Positions 35,075-43,530 of a stretch of 64,000 nucleotides of DNA are shown one piece after another. Under the pieces are notes generated by a model. It saw only the letters and a program-made list of their open reading frames with translations. It did no database searches and had not been told where the DNA came from. This DNA is from CAVVIH01 sp963748295 (GTDB taxonomy: Bacteria > Acidobacteriota > Vicinamibacteria > Vicinamibacterales > 2-12-FULL-66-21), in the NCBI GenBank assembly GCA_963748295.1, contig CAVVIH010000005.1:124001-188000 (forward strand). The letters are read 5' to 3'. Numbering within the stretch: position 1 is the stretch's first letter; every line of letters begins with the position of its first letter. Position numbers and translations under genes: made by a program.

Positions 35075-36355
35075 ATGCGATCTACTGGAACCCGCGCCGG
35101 GCGGGTGCCCACGCTTGTCGTCCTCGCAATCGTCCTCGGCATTCTTTTTTTCATCCCACGCGCAACCACCAACGCTGCCCGCCAGGAACGGACGGAGATT
35201 CGCGCGCTGTGGGTGCTGCGCACGTCGCTGACGTCGCCTCAGGCGATCGACGACCTCGTCGCGTCGGCGCACGCGAACGGATTCAACACGCTGCTCGTCC
35301 AGGTGCGCGGCCGCGGCGACGCCTACTACTCGAGCGAGCTCGAACCGCGCTCTATGGAGCTGCAGCGCCAGCCGCTGACGTTCGATCCGCTTGCCACCGT
35401 GCTCGAACGCGCGCACGCGGCGGGCCTCAGCGTTCACGCATGGGTCAATGTCAACCTGGTGTCGAGCGCGGTGGACCTGCCGATCGCGCGCAACCACATC
35501 GTGCTGCGCCATCCGTCATGGCTGATGGTGCCGCGCGATCTCGCACAGGACCTCGCGCGCATCAAGCCGGACAGCCCCGCCTACGTCGGCAGGCTCGCGC
35601 GCTGGACGCGCACGCAGCTCGACGAGATCGAAGGACTCTACGCATCGCCGGCGATTCCCGAGGCGGCGCAGCACGTCGAATCGGTGGTGCGCGACATCGC
35701 TTCGCGGTACCCGGTCGACGGCATCCACCTCGACTACGCGCGCTACCCGTCCGCGCGGTTCGATTACAGCGCGGCGACGCTCGCGCAGTTCCGCGCGTCG
35801 ATCCGGCCGAAGCTCGCAGCCGCGGTGCGCCGCGAGCTCGACGCGCGCGAGCGCATCGATCCGCTCGCCTACCCGGACGGGCTGCCGGCTGAATGGAAGG
35901 AATTCCGCATCAGCCGGATGACGACGCTGATGTCGAACCTGCGCAGCGCGGTGAAGACGGCGCGTCCGCACGCGCTCGTCACCGTCGCCGCCGCGCCGGA
36001 TCTCGACGAGGCCTACAACCACAAGCTGCAGGACTGGCGTGGATGGCTGCAGACGGGACTCGTCGACGCCGTGGCGCCGATGGCCTACACGCCGGAGGCG
36101 AAGCGCTTCGCCGAACAGATCACCGCGGCGCGCGACATCGTCGGCGGCAAGGGCATCTGGGCGGGCATCGGCGCCTACCGGCTGACGGCTGAGCAGACCG
36201 TCGAGAACATCCACACCGCAAGACGGCTCGGCACGGCAGGCATCGTCATTTTTTCCTACGACAGCCTGATCGACCCCAAGCAGACCAACGCGGGCTACCT
36301 TGCCGCCATCGGGAGGTCGTTCGCGCGCTCGGCCTCGTCAGACGGATCGCGGTGA
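35075..36355 (+). CDS. Glycoside hydrolase-like GHL10 (DUF187) protein, membrane-anchored or secreted
   Basis: The 426-residue protein has an N-terminal signal or anchor (about 14-31) and then a (beta/alpha)8-type GHL10 domain. It begins EIRALWVLRTSLTSPQAIDD, continues LLVQVRGRGDAYY and GLSVHAWVNVNLVSSAVDLP, and the acidic motif is GIHLDYARYPS. Later strands include VDAVAPMAYTPEAKRF and GKGIWAGIGAYRL. GHL10 proteins are related to glycoside hydrolases, and some are associated with peptidoglycan or exopolysaccharide; the substrate here is unknown. The gene lies immediately upstream of an SSS transporter and an AmiE-like hydrolase, which fits sugar release and uptake. Confidence 0.82.
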   Translation: MRSTGTRAGRVPTLVVLAIVLGILFFIPRATTNAARQERTEIRALWVLRTSLTSPQAIDDLVASAHANGFNTLLVQVRGRGDAYYSSELEPRSMELQRQPLTFDPLATVLERAHAAGLSVHAWVNVNLVSSAVDLPIARNHIVLRHPSWLMVPRDLAQDLARIKPDSPAYVGRLARWTRTQLDEIEGLYASPAIPEAAQHVESVVRDIASRYPVDGIHLDYARYPSARFDYSAATLAQFRASIRPKLAAAVRRELDARERIDPLAYPDGLPAEWKEFRISRMTTLMSNLRSAVKTARPHALVTVAAAPDLDEAYNHKLQDWRGWLQTGLVDAVAPMAYTPEAKRFAEQITAARDIVGGKGIWAGIGAYRLTAEQTVENIHTARRLGTAGIVIFSYDSLIDPKQTNAGYLAAIGRSFARSASSDGSR

Positions 36356-36369
36356 GCGCAGACCTTCGC

Positions 36370-36410
36370 CAATCGCTAATCACTAATCACTAATCGCTAA
36401 TTCTTAATCC
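36370..36410. repeat. AATCGCTAATCACTAATC word string before a symporter gene
   Basis: Five overlapping AATCNCTAAT-like words fill the short gap between the GH10-like gene and the symporter and run to 4 nt before its ATG. There is no ribosome site. The string belongs to the same word family as those at 38931-39095. Confidence 0.65.
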
Positions 36411-36413
36411 TCG

Positions 36414-37847
36414 ATGGTCCTGACCTGGCTCGATTACGTCGTGATCGCCGGGTATCTGCTCGCGATCACCGCGTTCGGCTCGTGGTTCGCGAAATTCCAG
36501 AAAACCACTCGCGACTATTTCCTTACCGGCCGCTCGGTTCCGTGGTGGGCGATCTGCTTCACCATCGTGGCCACAGAGACGAGCACCCTCAGCTTCATCG
36601 GCGTCCCCGCCGGCGCCTACGCCGGCAACATGACCTTCCTGCAGCTCGCGTTCGGCTACATCGTCGGGCGGCTGCTCGTGAGCGTGCTGTTCATCCCGCC
36701 CTACTTCCGCGGTGAGCTGTACACGTCGTACGAGCTGCTGCAGCGGCGGTTCGGACCCGACGTCAAGAACATCGCCGCGGCAATCTTCCTGATCACGCGC
36801 ACGCTGGCCGACGGCGTGCGTCTCTTCGCCACCGCGCTCGTCATCACCGTCGTCACGCAGATGCCGGTGACGTGGACGATCCTCATCGTCGGCACCGCGA
36901 TGATCATCTACACGACGCGCGGCGGCGTGTCCGCGGTCATCTGGACCGACGTCGTCCAGATGTTCGTCTACGTCGCGGGAGCGCTGGTCGTGTTCCTGGG
37001 CCTCCTGCAGCAGATAGATGGAGGCTGGAGCTCGGCCGTCGCTGTGGCGAGCGCCGCCGGAAAGTTCCAGGTCTTCGACTTCACGCTCGATGCGACGCGC
37101 ACTTATACGTTCTGGGCCGGCATGCTCGGCGGCGTCGCGTTGACGCTTGCCACGCACGGAACGGATCAGTTCCTCGTGCAGCGGCTGCTTTCCGCGCGGT
37201 CCTCAAAGGATGCGCAGCTTGGTCTGATCCTGAGCGGCTTCGTCGTATTCGCCCAGTTCGTGCTGTTCCTGATCATCGGCGCGCTTCTCTACGTCTTCTA
37301 CCAGCAGACACCGCTCCCGCGGCCGCTCACGTCGAACGACGAAGTGCTGCCGCTCTTCGTGGTGACGTCGTTGTCGCACGGCGCAGCCGGGTTCATCGTC
37401 GCCGCGATCGTCGCCGCGGCGCTCTCGCCGTCGATCAACGCCATGGCGGCGACGACGGTGAACGATTTCTACTTGAAGTACGTGCGGCCGGACGCCGATC
37501 AGCCGACGCTGATGCGCGTGTCGCGGGCGGCGACGATCTTCTGGGGCGTCGCGCAGATTGCCGTGGCGCTCGGGGCGCAGTGGATCCGCTCCGTGCTCGA
37601 CGCCGGCCTTGCGGTGCTTTCACTATCCGCCGGGCCTGTGCTCGGCGCGTTTCTCGTCGGCGTGCTGTCCCGGCGGGTCGACTCGCGTGCGATGATGACC
37701 GGCATGTTCGCCGGGGTCGTCGTCCTGTTCTGGGTGTGGTACACCGGCGCCACGGCCTGGACCTGGTACGCGTTCATCGGCGCGAGCGTCACATCGGGCG
37801 TCGCGCTTCTTGCGTCGCTCGCCTTGCCGGCCAGGGCCAATGCGTGA
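36414..37847 (+). CDS. Sodium:solute symporter (SSS family)
   Basis: The 477-residue protein has about 13 predicted membrane spans. The SSS/SGLT fold begins WLDYVVIAGYLLAITAFGSW, and the family segment RDYFLTGRSVPWWAICFTIVATETSTLSFIGVP holds the first sodium-site region. The conserved core is LATHGTDQFLVQRLLSA. SSS transporters bring in sugars, amino acids or anions with sodium. The ligand cannot be read from sequence. Since murQ, a kinase, nagB and a serine hydrolase are near, an amino sugar or muropeptide is a reasonable guess. Its stop overlaps the next gene by 8 bp, so transporter and hydrolase are translated together. Confidence 0.88.
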   Translation: MVLTWLDYVVIAGYLLAITAFGSWFAKFQKTTRDYFLTGRSVPWWAICFTIVATETSTLSFIGVPAGAYAGNMTFLQLAFGYIVGRLLVSVLFIPPYFRGELYTSYELLQRRFGPDVKNIAAAIFLITRTLADGVRLFATALVITVVTQMPVTWTILIVGTAMIIYTTRGGVSAVIWTDVVQMFVYVAGALVVFLGLLQQIDGGWSSAVAVASAAGKFQVFDFTLDATRTYTFWAGMLGGVALTLATHGTDQFLVQRLLSARSSKDAQLGLILSGFVVFAQFVLFLIIGALLYVFYQQTPLPRPLTSNDEVLPLFVVTSLSHGAAGFIVAAIVAAALSPSINAMAATTVNDFYLKYVRPDADQPTLMRVSRAATIFWGVAQIAVALGAQWIRSVLDAGLAVLSLSAGPVLGAFLVGVLSRRVDSRAMMTGMFAGVVVLFWVWYTGATAWTWYAFIGASVTSGVALLASLALPARANA

Positions 37848-38940
37848 CCGGTTCAGCGCTGTGGCCGGGGCGCTCGACGACGCCATCGCGCGCCGTGCGT
37901 TTCCTGGCGTCACGATCGAAGTGGGACGCGCCGGCGGCACGCTGTGGCAGCATGCGGCCGGCACCCTGACCTACGATTCCGACTCGCCTGCCGTCGCGCT
38001 CGACACAGTCTACGATCTCGCCTCGCTCACGAAGGTTCTCTCGACCAACACGCTCGTGATGCGGGCCCTCGATGCGGGGCGCATCGATCTGGACAGCCCG
38101 GTGGCCGCCCACTTTGCCGAGTGGAGGGGCGCCGATCGCGAGCCGGTCACCGTCCGCGATCTGCTTTCGCACAGCTCGGGACTGACCGCGTACCTTCCCT
38201 TCTTCCGCGATCACACGGGCCGCATCGAGTATCAGCAGGCGATCTGCTCGCTTCCGCTCGAGTACGCGCCGCGCTCCCGCTCGATCTACAGCGACCTCGG
38301 CTTCATCCTGCTCGGCTTTCTCATCGAGGACGTGCATCCGCCATCTGCCGCCTTCGGCGGCGCGCCGGGAACAAGCGATCCGTCAGCCGGGCTGGCCCTG
38401 CAGTTTCGCCGGCTGGCCACGTTCATCACGCCGGAGCCAATGACCTTCAACCCGCCGCGACAATGGCGTGAGCGGACCGCGCCGACCGAGGTCGATCAAT
38501 GGCGCGGCCGTCTGCTCGTCGGCGAAGTGCACGACGAAAACGCCTGGGCGCTCGGCGGCGCCGCCGGGCATGCCGGCCTCTTCGGCACCGCCGCCGCCGT
38601 CGGCGCCTTCGCCCGCGCCACGCTTCGGACCATCGTCGGGGACTACGTCCTCGCGAGCCCTCCGACGATGGCGCAGTTCATCGTTCGCCGCGACATCCCG
38701 AACAGTTCGCGCGCACTCGGCTGGGACACGATGCTGCCGACGTCATCATGCGGCACGAGGCTGTCGGCGTCGTCGATCGGTCATACCGGATTTACCGGGA
38801 CTTCTCTCTGGATTGATTGGGAGAGAGATTTCTATGTGGTGCTCCTGACGAACAGAGTTCATCCAACTCGGGATAATCAGCTGATTCGCGAGGTCAGGCC
38901 GATGGTTCACGATCTGATTGCAGAAATTGTTAATCGTTAG
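37840..38940 (+). CDS. Beta-lactamase-family serine hydrolase (AmiE/class C-like)
   Basis: The 366-residue protein (ATG 37840, inside the symporter 3' end) belongs to the penicillin-binding/class C beta-lactamase fold. The nucleophile motif is SLTK (Ser62-Lys65, in YDLASLTKVLSTN). The second motif is IYSDLGFILLG, with Asp in place of the usual Asn, and the third is HTGFTG. No signal peptide is visible, so it may act in the cytosol. Bacillus AmiE, a member of this superfamily encoded next to murQ, cleaves the peptide from MurNAc, and the context here supports a similar job. Other esterases of the family are possible. Confidence 0.82.
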   Translation: MRDRFSAVAGALDDAIARRAFPGVTIEVGRAGGTLWQHAAGTLTYDSDSPAVALDTVYDLASLTKVLSTNTLVMRALDAGRIDLDSPVAAHFAEWRGADREPVTVRDLLSHSSGLTAYLPFFRDHTGRIEYQQAICSLPLEYAPRSRSIYSDLGFILLGFLIEDVHPPSAAFGGAPGTSDPSAGLALQFRRLATFITPEPMTFNPPRQWRERTAPTEVDQWRGRLLVGEVHDENAWALGGAAGHAGLFGTAAAVGAFARATLRTIVGDYVLASPPTMAQFIVRRDIPNSSRALGWDTMLPTSSCGTRLSASSIGHTGFTGTSLWIDWERDFYVVLLTNRVHPTRDNQLIREVRPMVHDLIAEIVNR

Positions 38941-39100
38941 TTGTTAATCAGGGGCATCGGCGAGATTCAGCAGCCGGACGGCTAGACGCGAGGCTTGCAG
39001 AAAATTGCTAATCGCTAGTTGCTAATCTGCTAGCCGTCCGGCCGCAGTCAGCAGCTTGTTGCTTGTTAATTAACAATTAGCAATTAACAATTACTGCCGC
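38941..39100. repeat. Gap with 13-bp inverted repeat and TTGCTAATCGCTAG words
   Basis: Perfect arms GCCGGACGGCTAG (38973-38985) and CTAGCCGTCCGGC (39030-39042) enclose 44 nt. The flanks are filled with GTTAATCGTTAG, TTGCTAATCGCTAG and ATTAACAATTAGC words up to 6 nt before the symporter ATG. The inverted repeat may be a terminator or operator. Confidence 0.55.
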
Positions 39101-40870
39101 ATGCAACTAACCCCCATCGACTGGCTGATCATCGCCGCCTACTTCGTCCTGTCGCTTGCCATCGGCCTGTACTACTACCGCCGCGCGGGTGAGAGCACCG
39201 AGGAATACTTCGTCGCGGGCCGGAACCTGCCATGGTGGCTGGCGGGGACGTCGATGGTGGCGACGACGTTCGCCGCGGACACGCCGCTGGCGGTCACCGA
39301 GATGGTCGCGCGCAACGGCGTCGCCGGCAACTGGCTGTGGTGGTCGATGCTGCCGAGCGGCATGTTGACCGTGTTCTTCTTCGCGCGGCTGTGGCGGCGC
39401 GCGGAGGTGATGACCGACGTCGAGTTCGTCGAGCTGCGGTATTCGGGCCGGCCGGCCGCGTTCCTTCGCGGCTTCCGCGCGCTCTATCTCGGGTTCGTGC
39501 TCAACCTGATCATCATGGGCTGGGTGAACCTGGGCATGGCCAAGGTGCTCGGCGGTACGCTCGGCCTGCAGAAATGGCAGGCGCTCGCGTTCTGTCTGGG
39601 CATCACCTTTCTGTATTCGATCCTGTCCGGCATCTGGGGCGTGGTCGTCACCGACGCGGTGCAGTTCGTGATTGCGATGGTGGGCTCGATCGCGCTTGCG
39701 TTCGTCGCGCTCGAGGCGGTTGGAGGCGTCGAAGGCCTCAAGACCGGCCTCGCGGCGGTTACGCCCGCGGGTTCCTCGCAGCCGTTCGGCAACGAGGCTT
39801 TGTCGATCTGGCCGGACGGCAGCATGGCGTGGATGCTGCCGTTGATGACGCTCGTCACCTATCTCGGCGTCAACTGGTGGGCGTCATGGTATCCGGGCGC
39901 CGAGCCCGGAGGCGGCGGCTACGTCGCGCAGCGAATCTTCTCCGCCAAGGACGAGAGGCACGGCGTGCTCGCGACGCTCTGGTTCAACGTCGCCCACTAC
40001 GCGCTGCGCCCGTGGCCATGGATCATCGTCGCACTCTGCTCAGTCGTTCTATATAAGGGGGCACCGGTGAACCCCGCGACCGGGCAGGTCGACGCAGCAT
40101 TCGGTTACGTCCTGGTCATGAACGACTACCTGCCCGCCGGCTGGCGCGGGCTGCTGCTCGCGTCGTTCGCGGCTGCCTACATGAGCACGATTTCCACGCA
40201 GATGAACTGGGGTTCCAGCTACATCGTGAACGATTTCTATCGGCGCTTCATCCGCGCCGATGCGACGGAGCGTCACTACGTGCTGGTGTCGCGCATCGCG
40301 ACGTTCATCACGGTCATCCTGTCCGTGATCGTGACCTACTACATGAACCGCATCACCGGAGGGTGGGAGCTGGTGCTGACGCTCGGTGCGGGGACCGGTC
40401 TCGTCTACATCCTCCGTTGGTATTGGTGGCGCATCAATGCGTGGTCGGAGATCGCGGCGATGTCGGCGGCGCTGATCGTGTCGCTCACGCTAACCTGGGC
40501 AGGCGTGTTCGAGGCGGGAACACCGCTCGGCTTCGCACAGACGATCCTGACGACCGTGGCGGTGACGACCGCAGTGTGGCTGGCGGCGACCTTTGCGACC
40601 GCGCCCGAGCCGCGATCGGTCCTCCAGTCGTTCTACAACCGCGTGCGACCGGCCGGTCCCGGCTGGCAGGCTTTCGCCGGCAGTGGGGGCGCTGTCTCGG
40701 CTCCGCCCGAACCGCTCGCGCCGAACTTCCTCAACTGGATTCTCGGGATTGTCGTCGTCTATTCGACGCTGTTCGCGATTGGCGATCTGCTCTTCGGGTA
40801 TGTGCTTCGAGGCCTCGTGCTGGCCGCCCTGGCCGTCCTGGGCGGAATCGCTCTCGCCCGTCGACTTTGA
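39101..40870 (+). CDS. Sodium:solute symporter (SSS family), second copy
   Basis: The 589-residue protein has about 14 spans and begins TPIDWLIIAAYFVLSLAIGL. The motif STEEYFVAGRNLPWWLAGTSMVATTFAADTPLAV carries the first sodium-site region, and GGGYVAQRIFSAKDERHG is a conserved SSS loop. It is more than 100 residues longer than the neighbouring symporter and only distantly similar, so it is not a recent duplication. It resembles the symporters often placed with carbohydrate hydrolases in Bacteroidetes and Acidobacteria. The substrate is not known. The gene begins just after the word-repeat gap and has no visible ribosome site. Confidence 0.88.
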   Translation: MQLTPIDWLIIAAYFVLSLAIGLYYYRRAGESTEEYFVAGRNLPWWLAGTSMVATTFAADTPLAVTEMVARNGVAGNWLWWSMLPSGMLTVFFFARLWRRAEVMTDVEFVELRYSGRPAAFLRGFRALYLGFVLNLIIMGWVNLGMAKVLGGTLGLQKWQALAFCLGITFLYSILSGIWGVVVTDAVQFVIAMVGSIALAFVALEAVGGVEGLKTGLAAVTPAGSSQPFGNEALSIWPDGSMAWMLPLMTLVTYLGVNWWASWYPGAEPGGGGYVAQRIFSAKDERHGVLATLWFNVAHYALRPWPWIIVALCSVVLYKGAPVNPATGQVDAAFGYVLVMNDYLPAGWRGLLLASFAAAYMSTISTQMNWGSSYIVNDFYRRFIRADATERHYVLVSRIATFITVILSVIVTYYMNRITGGWELVLTLGAGTGLVYILRWYWWRINAWSEIAAMSAALIVSLTLTWAGVFEAGTPLGFAQTILTTVAVTTAVWLAATFATAPEPRSVLQSFYNRVRPAGPGWQAFAGSGGAVSAPPEPLAPNFLNWILGIVVVYSTLFAIGDLLFGYVLRGLVLAALAVLGGIALARRL

Positions 40871-40876
40871 CCCAGT

Positions 40877-40923
40877 CTTTTGGGGAGTTGGGATTGGGAT
40901 TTGGGAGTTGGGATTTGTTGTTT
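40877..40923. repeat. TTGGGAGT word repeat with five G-runs (G-quadruplex motif)
   Basis: Five G-runs (40882-40885, 40890-40892, 40896-40898, 40903-40905, 40910-40912) are separated by loops of 3-4 nt. This fully meets the G-quadruplex pattern on the plus strand. It lies just downstream of the symporter and in the convergent gap to the pseudopilin gene. Confidence 0.7.
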
Positions 40924-40995
40924 TCCAACCCTCAAGCGGGTCCGGCTGTCATCAGTAGAGCGTCAGCGGCCGATAAAGACATGCGAATGAGTGAA

Positions 40996-41793
40996 CTACA
41001 GCCCCGGGCCTCTGCCGCCTCGACCGGGCGGCATCGAGATGCGGTCGTCGACCGTACCGGGTCCCCTGCCGCCGCGTCCGGGACCCATTCCCGGTCCGCG
41101 TCCGCCGGGAGCTGTGGGTCCGCGCCCGCCGGGACCGCGCCCTCCCCGTCCCGGGCCGATGCCGGGCTGCTGGACACCCGGGCCTCCAGGCTGGCCGGCT
41201 GCCGGCCCCTGGCCGCCGGGCCGGTTCACCATGTTGAACGTGAACGGCCACATGTCGTACCGGGTCTGTCCCTTGTAAGTGCGGATCGAGGTTTCCTGGC
41301 TCTTGCTGGCGACGCCCATGATGCCGCCGCCGACGAACCCGCCGCCAGGGCCGGACTGCGGCTGCGGACCCGGTTGAGGACCCGGCTGCGGTCCGGTAGG
41401 CGGATTGGCGCCGCGCCCGCCCGCCGGTCCGGTTCCCCGTCCGCCGGGGGGCGGCTGTCCCTGTCCGCCCTGCGGGTTGCCGACCGGGACGATGCGGAAC
41501 TCGCCGTCCTTGGTCATCGGGTCCTTGAATTTCTTGCGCAGGTACTTCCCGGAAACGAGCACGTCGATGCTGGGCGGAAAGTTATTGCCGTTCTTCGCCC
41601 GGTAGAGCGCAATCGCGCGTGCGTACTGTTCGCCCCGGAACACGAGCTCGGCTTCCTTTTCCCGGCGGGCCAGATGGCGGTAGGCGGGCATCGCCGCCGT
41701 CATCATGACCGCCATCACCGCCATTGCGATGAGCAGGGCCGCCATCGCGTAGCCACGCTGCCGGCCGCCCGAAGCTTGACCCTGTAAACCCAT
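40996..41793 (-). CDS. Unusual prepilin-like protein with Gly/Pro/Arg-rich C-terminus
   Basis: The 265-residue product begins with a 14-residue basic leader ending RQRG and then YAMAALLIAMAVMAVMMTAAMP, a prepilin-type cleavage site and hydrophobic helix. The conserved Glu5 of pilins is replaced by Ala. The next part (about 37-95: EAELVFRGEQYARAIALYRA, FPPSIDVLVSGKYLRKKF) matches GspG-like pseudopilins. From about 105 on, the sequence is low-complexity Gly/Pro/Arg/Gln and ends in repeats of GRGGRGPG. It probably belongs to the secretion system encoded downstream. The longer frame up to 42342 is only antisense to the PKD gene, so I use the ATG at 41793. Confidence 0.75.
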   Translation of the reverse strand: MGLQGQASGGRQRGYAMAALLIAMAVMAVMMTAAMPAYRHLARREKEAELVFRGEQYARAIALYRAKNGNNFPPSIDVLVSGKYLRKKFKDPMTKDGEFRIVPVGNPQGGQGQPPPGGRGTGPAGGRGANPPTGPQPGPQPGPQPQSGPGGGFVGGGIMGVASKSQETSIRTYKGQTRYDMWPFTFNMVNRPGGQGPAAGQPGGPGVQQPGIGPGRGGRGPGGRGPTAPGGRGPGMGPGRGGRGPGTVDDRISMPPGRGGRGPGL

Positions 41794-41799
41794 GAGAGT

Positions 41800-41805
41800 A
41801 TTATC
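41800..41805 (-). promoter_or_regulatory. GATAAT -10-like box 6 nt before the pseudopilin ATG
   Basis: On the minus strand GATAAT ends 6 nt before the ATG at 41793, the same distance as the TATAAT before the CRTAC1 gene. This fits leaderless transcription. The divergent gap to the PKD gene is at most 25 bp. Confidence 0.3.
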
Positions 41806-41818
41806 TTTATCGTTCCTT

Positions 41819-43129
41819 ATGGTTGCAACTGGATTCCGCCGCCACCGCCTCGCTGCCGGTCTTTCGGCAGTTTGTGCCCTGAGCATCATTGCGCTTGCCT
41901 CCGCGTGCGACAAGGTGCCGCTGCTAGCGCCGAGCGGCACCGTCATCACGCTGTTTCCGGTCGCCAGCACGGTGGCCCTGAACAGCGAAGTTGAAATCGT
42001 CGCGACCGTCATCGAGCAAGGGACGACCACGACGCCGCCGACGACCACTCCGCCGACGACGCCCGGAACGCCGCCGACAACCCCGACGACCCCGACCACC
42101 CCGTCGACGCCGACAACCGGCGCCGGGACGCCGGTCCAGAACGGCACGCTGGTGTCGTTCACGACCACGCTGGGCCGCATCGAGCCGAGCGAGGCGCGGA
42201 CGAACAACGGCCAGGTGCGGGTCCGGTTCATCTCCGGGGCGCAGAGCGGGTCGGCCACCATTACCGCCTTCTCGGGAGGCGCGTCGGGCCGGCTCGAGAA
42301 CCTGCGCGTCGGAACCGCCGCCGTGGAGCGTGTCGTAGTCACTGCTAATCCTCAGACGCTCGGACCATCCGGCGGGACGGCAGAAATTTCAGCCCGGGTG
42401 GAGGACGTCTCGGGCCTGCCCGTGTCTGGCGTGCCGGTACAGTTCGCCGCGACAACCGGACAGATCGCCCCCAACCCGTCCACGACCGATTCGTCTGGCG
42501 TCGCGCGCGCGACGCTGACGACGACACGCGAGTCCAGCATCACGGCAACCGTCGCCGGCAAGACGTCGACGGCGCTGGTGGTGGGATTGAACCCGCGCAC
42601 CGGTATCGGCATCACCGGACCGGCCACGCCGGTCGCCGCAGGACAACCGGCGCTGTTCAACATCACGGTATCTGCGACCGCCAATATCCGCAGTGTCCTC
42701 ATCAACTGGGGCGATGGCGAGAGCACGCCGCTGGGAGCATTGAGCGGACCGACAACGATTCCGCATACCTACGACGAGGACGGGACGTTCATCGTGACTG
42801 CAACGGCCACCGATGCGACCGGGTTCCCCGAGACCGTCTCGACCGCGATCACGGTCCTGCCGGCGCAGCCGCCGAGCGTGCTGGTGACCGCTTCCGATTC
42901 GACGCCAAGCGTCGGCCAGACCATCACCATCACCGCGACGGTCAGCGGCCAGACGTCGTCCATCCAGAACTATCACTGGGACTTCGGCGACGGCACGACC
43001 GCGGACACGACCAGCAACCAGATCTTCAAGGCCTACGCGAGTGCGGGCACGAAGATCATTACCGTCACGGTGACACAGGCGACCGGGCCGATCGGCCGAG
43101 GCCAGACGTCGGTCACGGTCACGCCCTGA
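41819..43129 (+). CDS. Lipoprotein with bacterial Ig-like and PKD domains
   Basis: From the ATG at 41819 (436 residues; an ATG at 41792 is also in frame) the protein has a lipoprotein signal ending LASAC. A Thr/Pro linker of TTPPTT and TPTTP units follows, at about 70-105. Then come Ig-like domains (one includes AEISARVEDVSGLPVSGVPV) and two PKD domains, one with INWGDGES and IPHTYDEDGTFIVTATATD, the other with NYHWDFGDGTTADT. PKD and Ig-like repeats are extracellular adhesion or spacer modules. It is anchored in the outer membrane by inference. Together with the pseudopilin it may be displayed or exported by the secretion system next door. A damaged copy of its 3' end lies just downstream. 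Confidence 0.8.
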   Translation: MVATGFRRHRLAAGLSAVCALSIIALASACDKVPLLAPSGTVITLFPVASTVALNSEVEIVATVIEQGTTTTPPTTTPPTTPGTPPTTPTTPTTPSTPTTGAGTPVQNGTLVSFTTTLGRIEPSEARTNNGQVRVRFISGAQSGSATITAFSGGASGRLENLRVGTAAVERVVVTANPQTLGPSGGTAEISARVEDVSGLPVSGVPVQFAATTGQIAPNPSTTDSSGVARATLTTTRESSITATVAGKTSTALVVGLNPRTGIGITGPATPVAAGQPALFNITVSATANIRSVLINWGDGESTPLGALSGPTTIPHTYDEDGTFIVTATATDATGFPETVSTAITVLPAQPPSVLVTASDSTPSVGQTITITATVSGQTSSIQNYHWDFGDGTTADTTSNQIFKAYASAGTKIITVTVTQATGPIGRGQTSVTVTP

Positions 43130-43384
43130 TCCGACCACACCCATTGCGCGACGCTCACGAATTTCGTGGGCGTCGCCATCGATCCATCGGTTACAGCCAT
43201 CATATGGAGATCACGAGGCTCGAGTACGGATAGACGCTCCTGGATCTCGCGAATCTCGTGGTCAAGGTTTGCGAACTCGGGCGGGTCACATTCGCCCCGG
43301 CGGACGTGCACAGGAGGTCACGAGATCAGGAGCTATGTGTTCCTCCTCTGATCTCCTGCAACTCCTGTTCGAATGTTTCGGACA

Positions 43385-43475
43385 TAGATAATCGCGCGGA
43401 ATTACCAGATCGGCGTAGTTCGATCCCGTACAGCCCTGCCCATCCTGCAGCGCGCCGCTCTTCAGCGCGATGCCA
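43385..43475 (-). pseudogene. Remnant of a gspG 3' end
   Basis: The stretch CGGCGTAGTTCGATCCCGTA followed by CAGCGCGCCGCTCTTCA mirrors the true gspG end at about 43938-44008 (CGGCGTAGTTCGACCCGTCC, then GCGCGCCGCTCTTCA), with small indels. It is on the same strand as gspG and covers only the last 25 or so codons. Confidence 0.75.
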
Positions 43476-43483
43476 TGAAGATC

Positions 43484-43530
43484 TCACCGTGACGGTTACG
43501 CAGGCGGCCAACTCGCTCGGCCGTGGGCGT
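43484..43530 (+). pseudogene. Remnant of the PKD-lipoprotein 3' end
   Basis: Translated in one frame this reads LTVTVTQAANSLGRG, close to ITVTVTQATGPIGRG near the C-terminus of the PKD lipoprotein. It is followed by the same downstream spacer block (43523-43560) that follows the intact gene. Confidence 0.7.

Noticed and set aside
41794..42342. N-terminal extension of the pseudopilin ORF
   Set aside because: These codons are antisense to the Ig/PKD lipoprotein; the prepilin leader begins properly at the ATG 41793.
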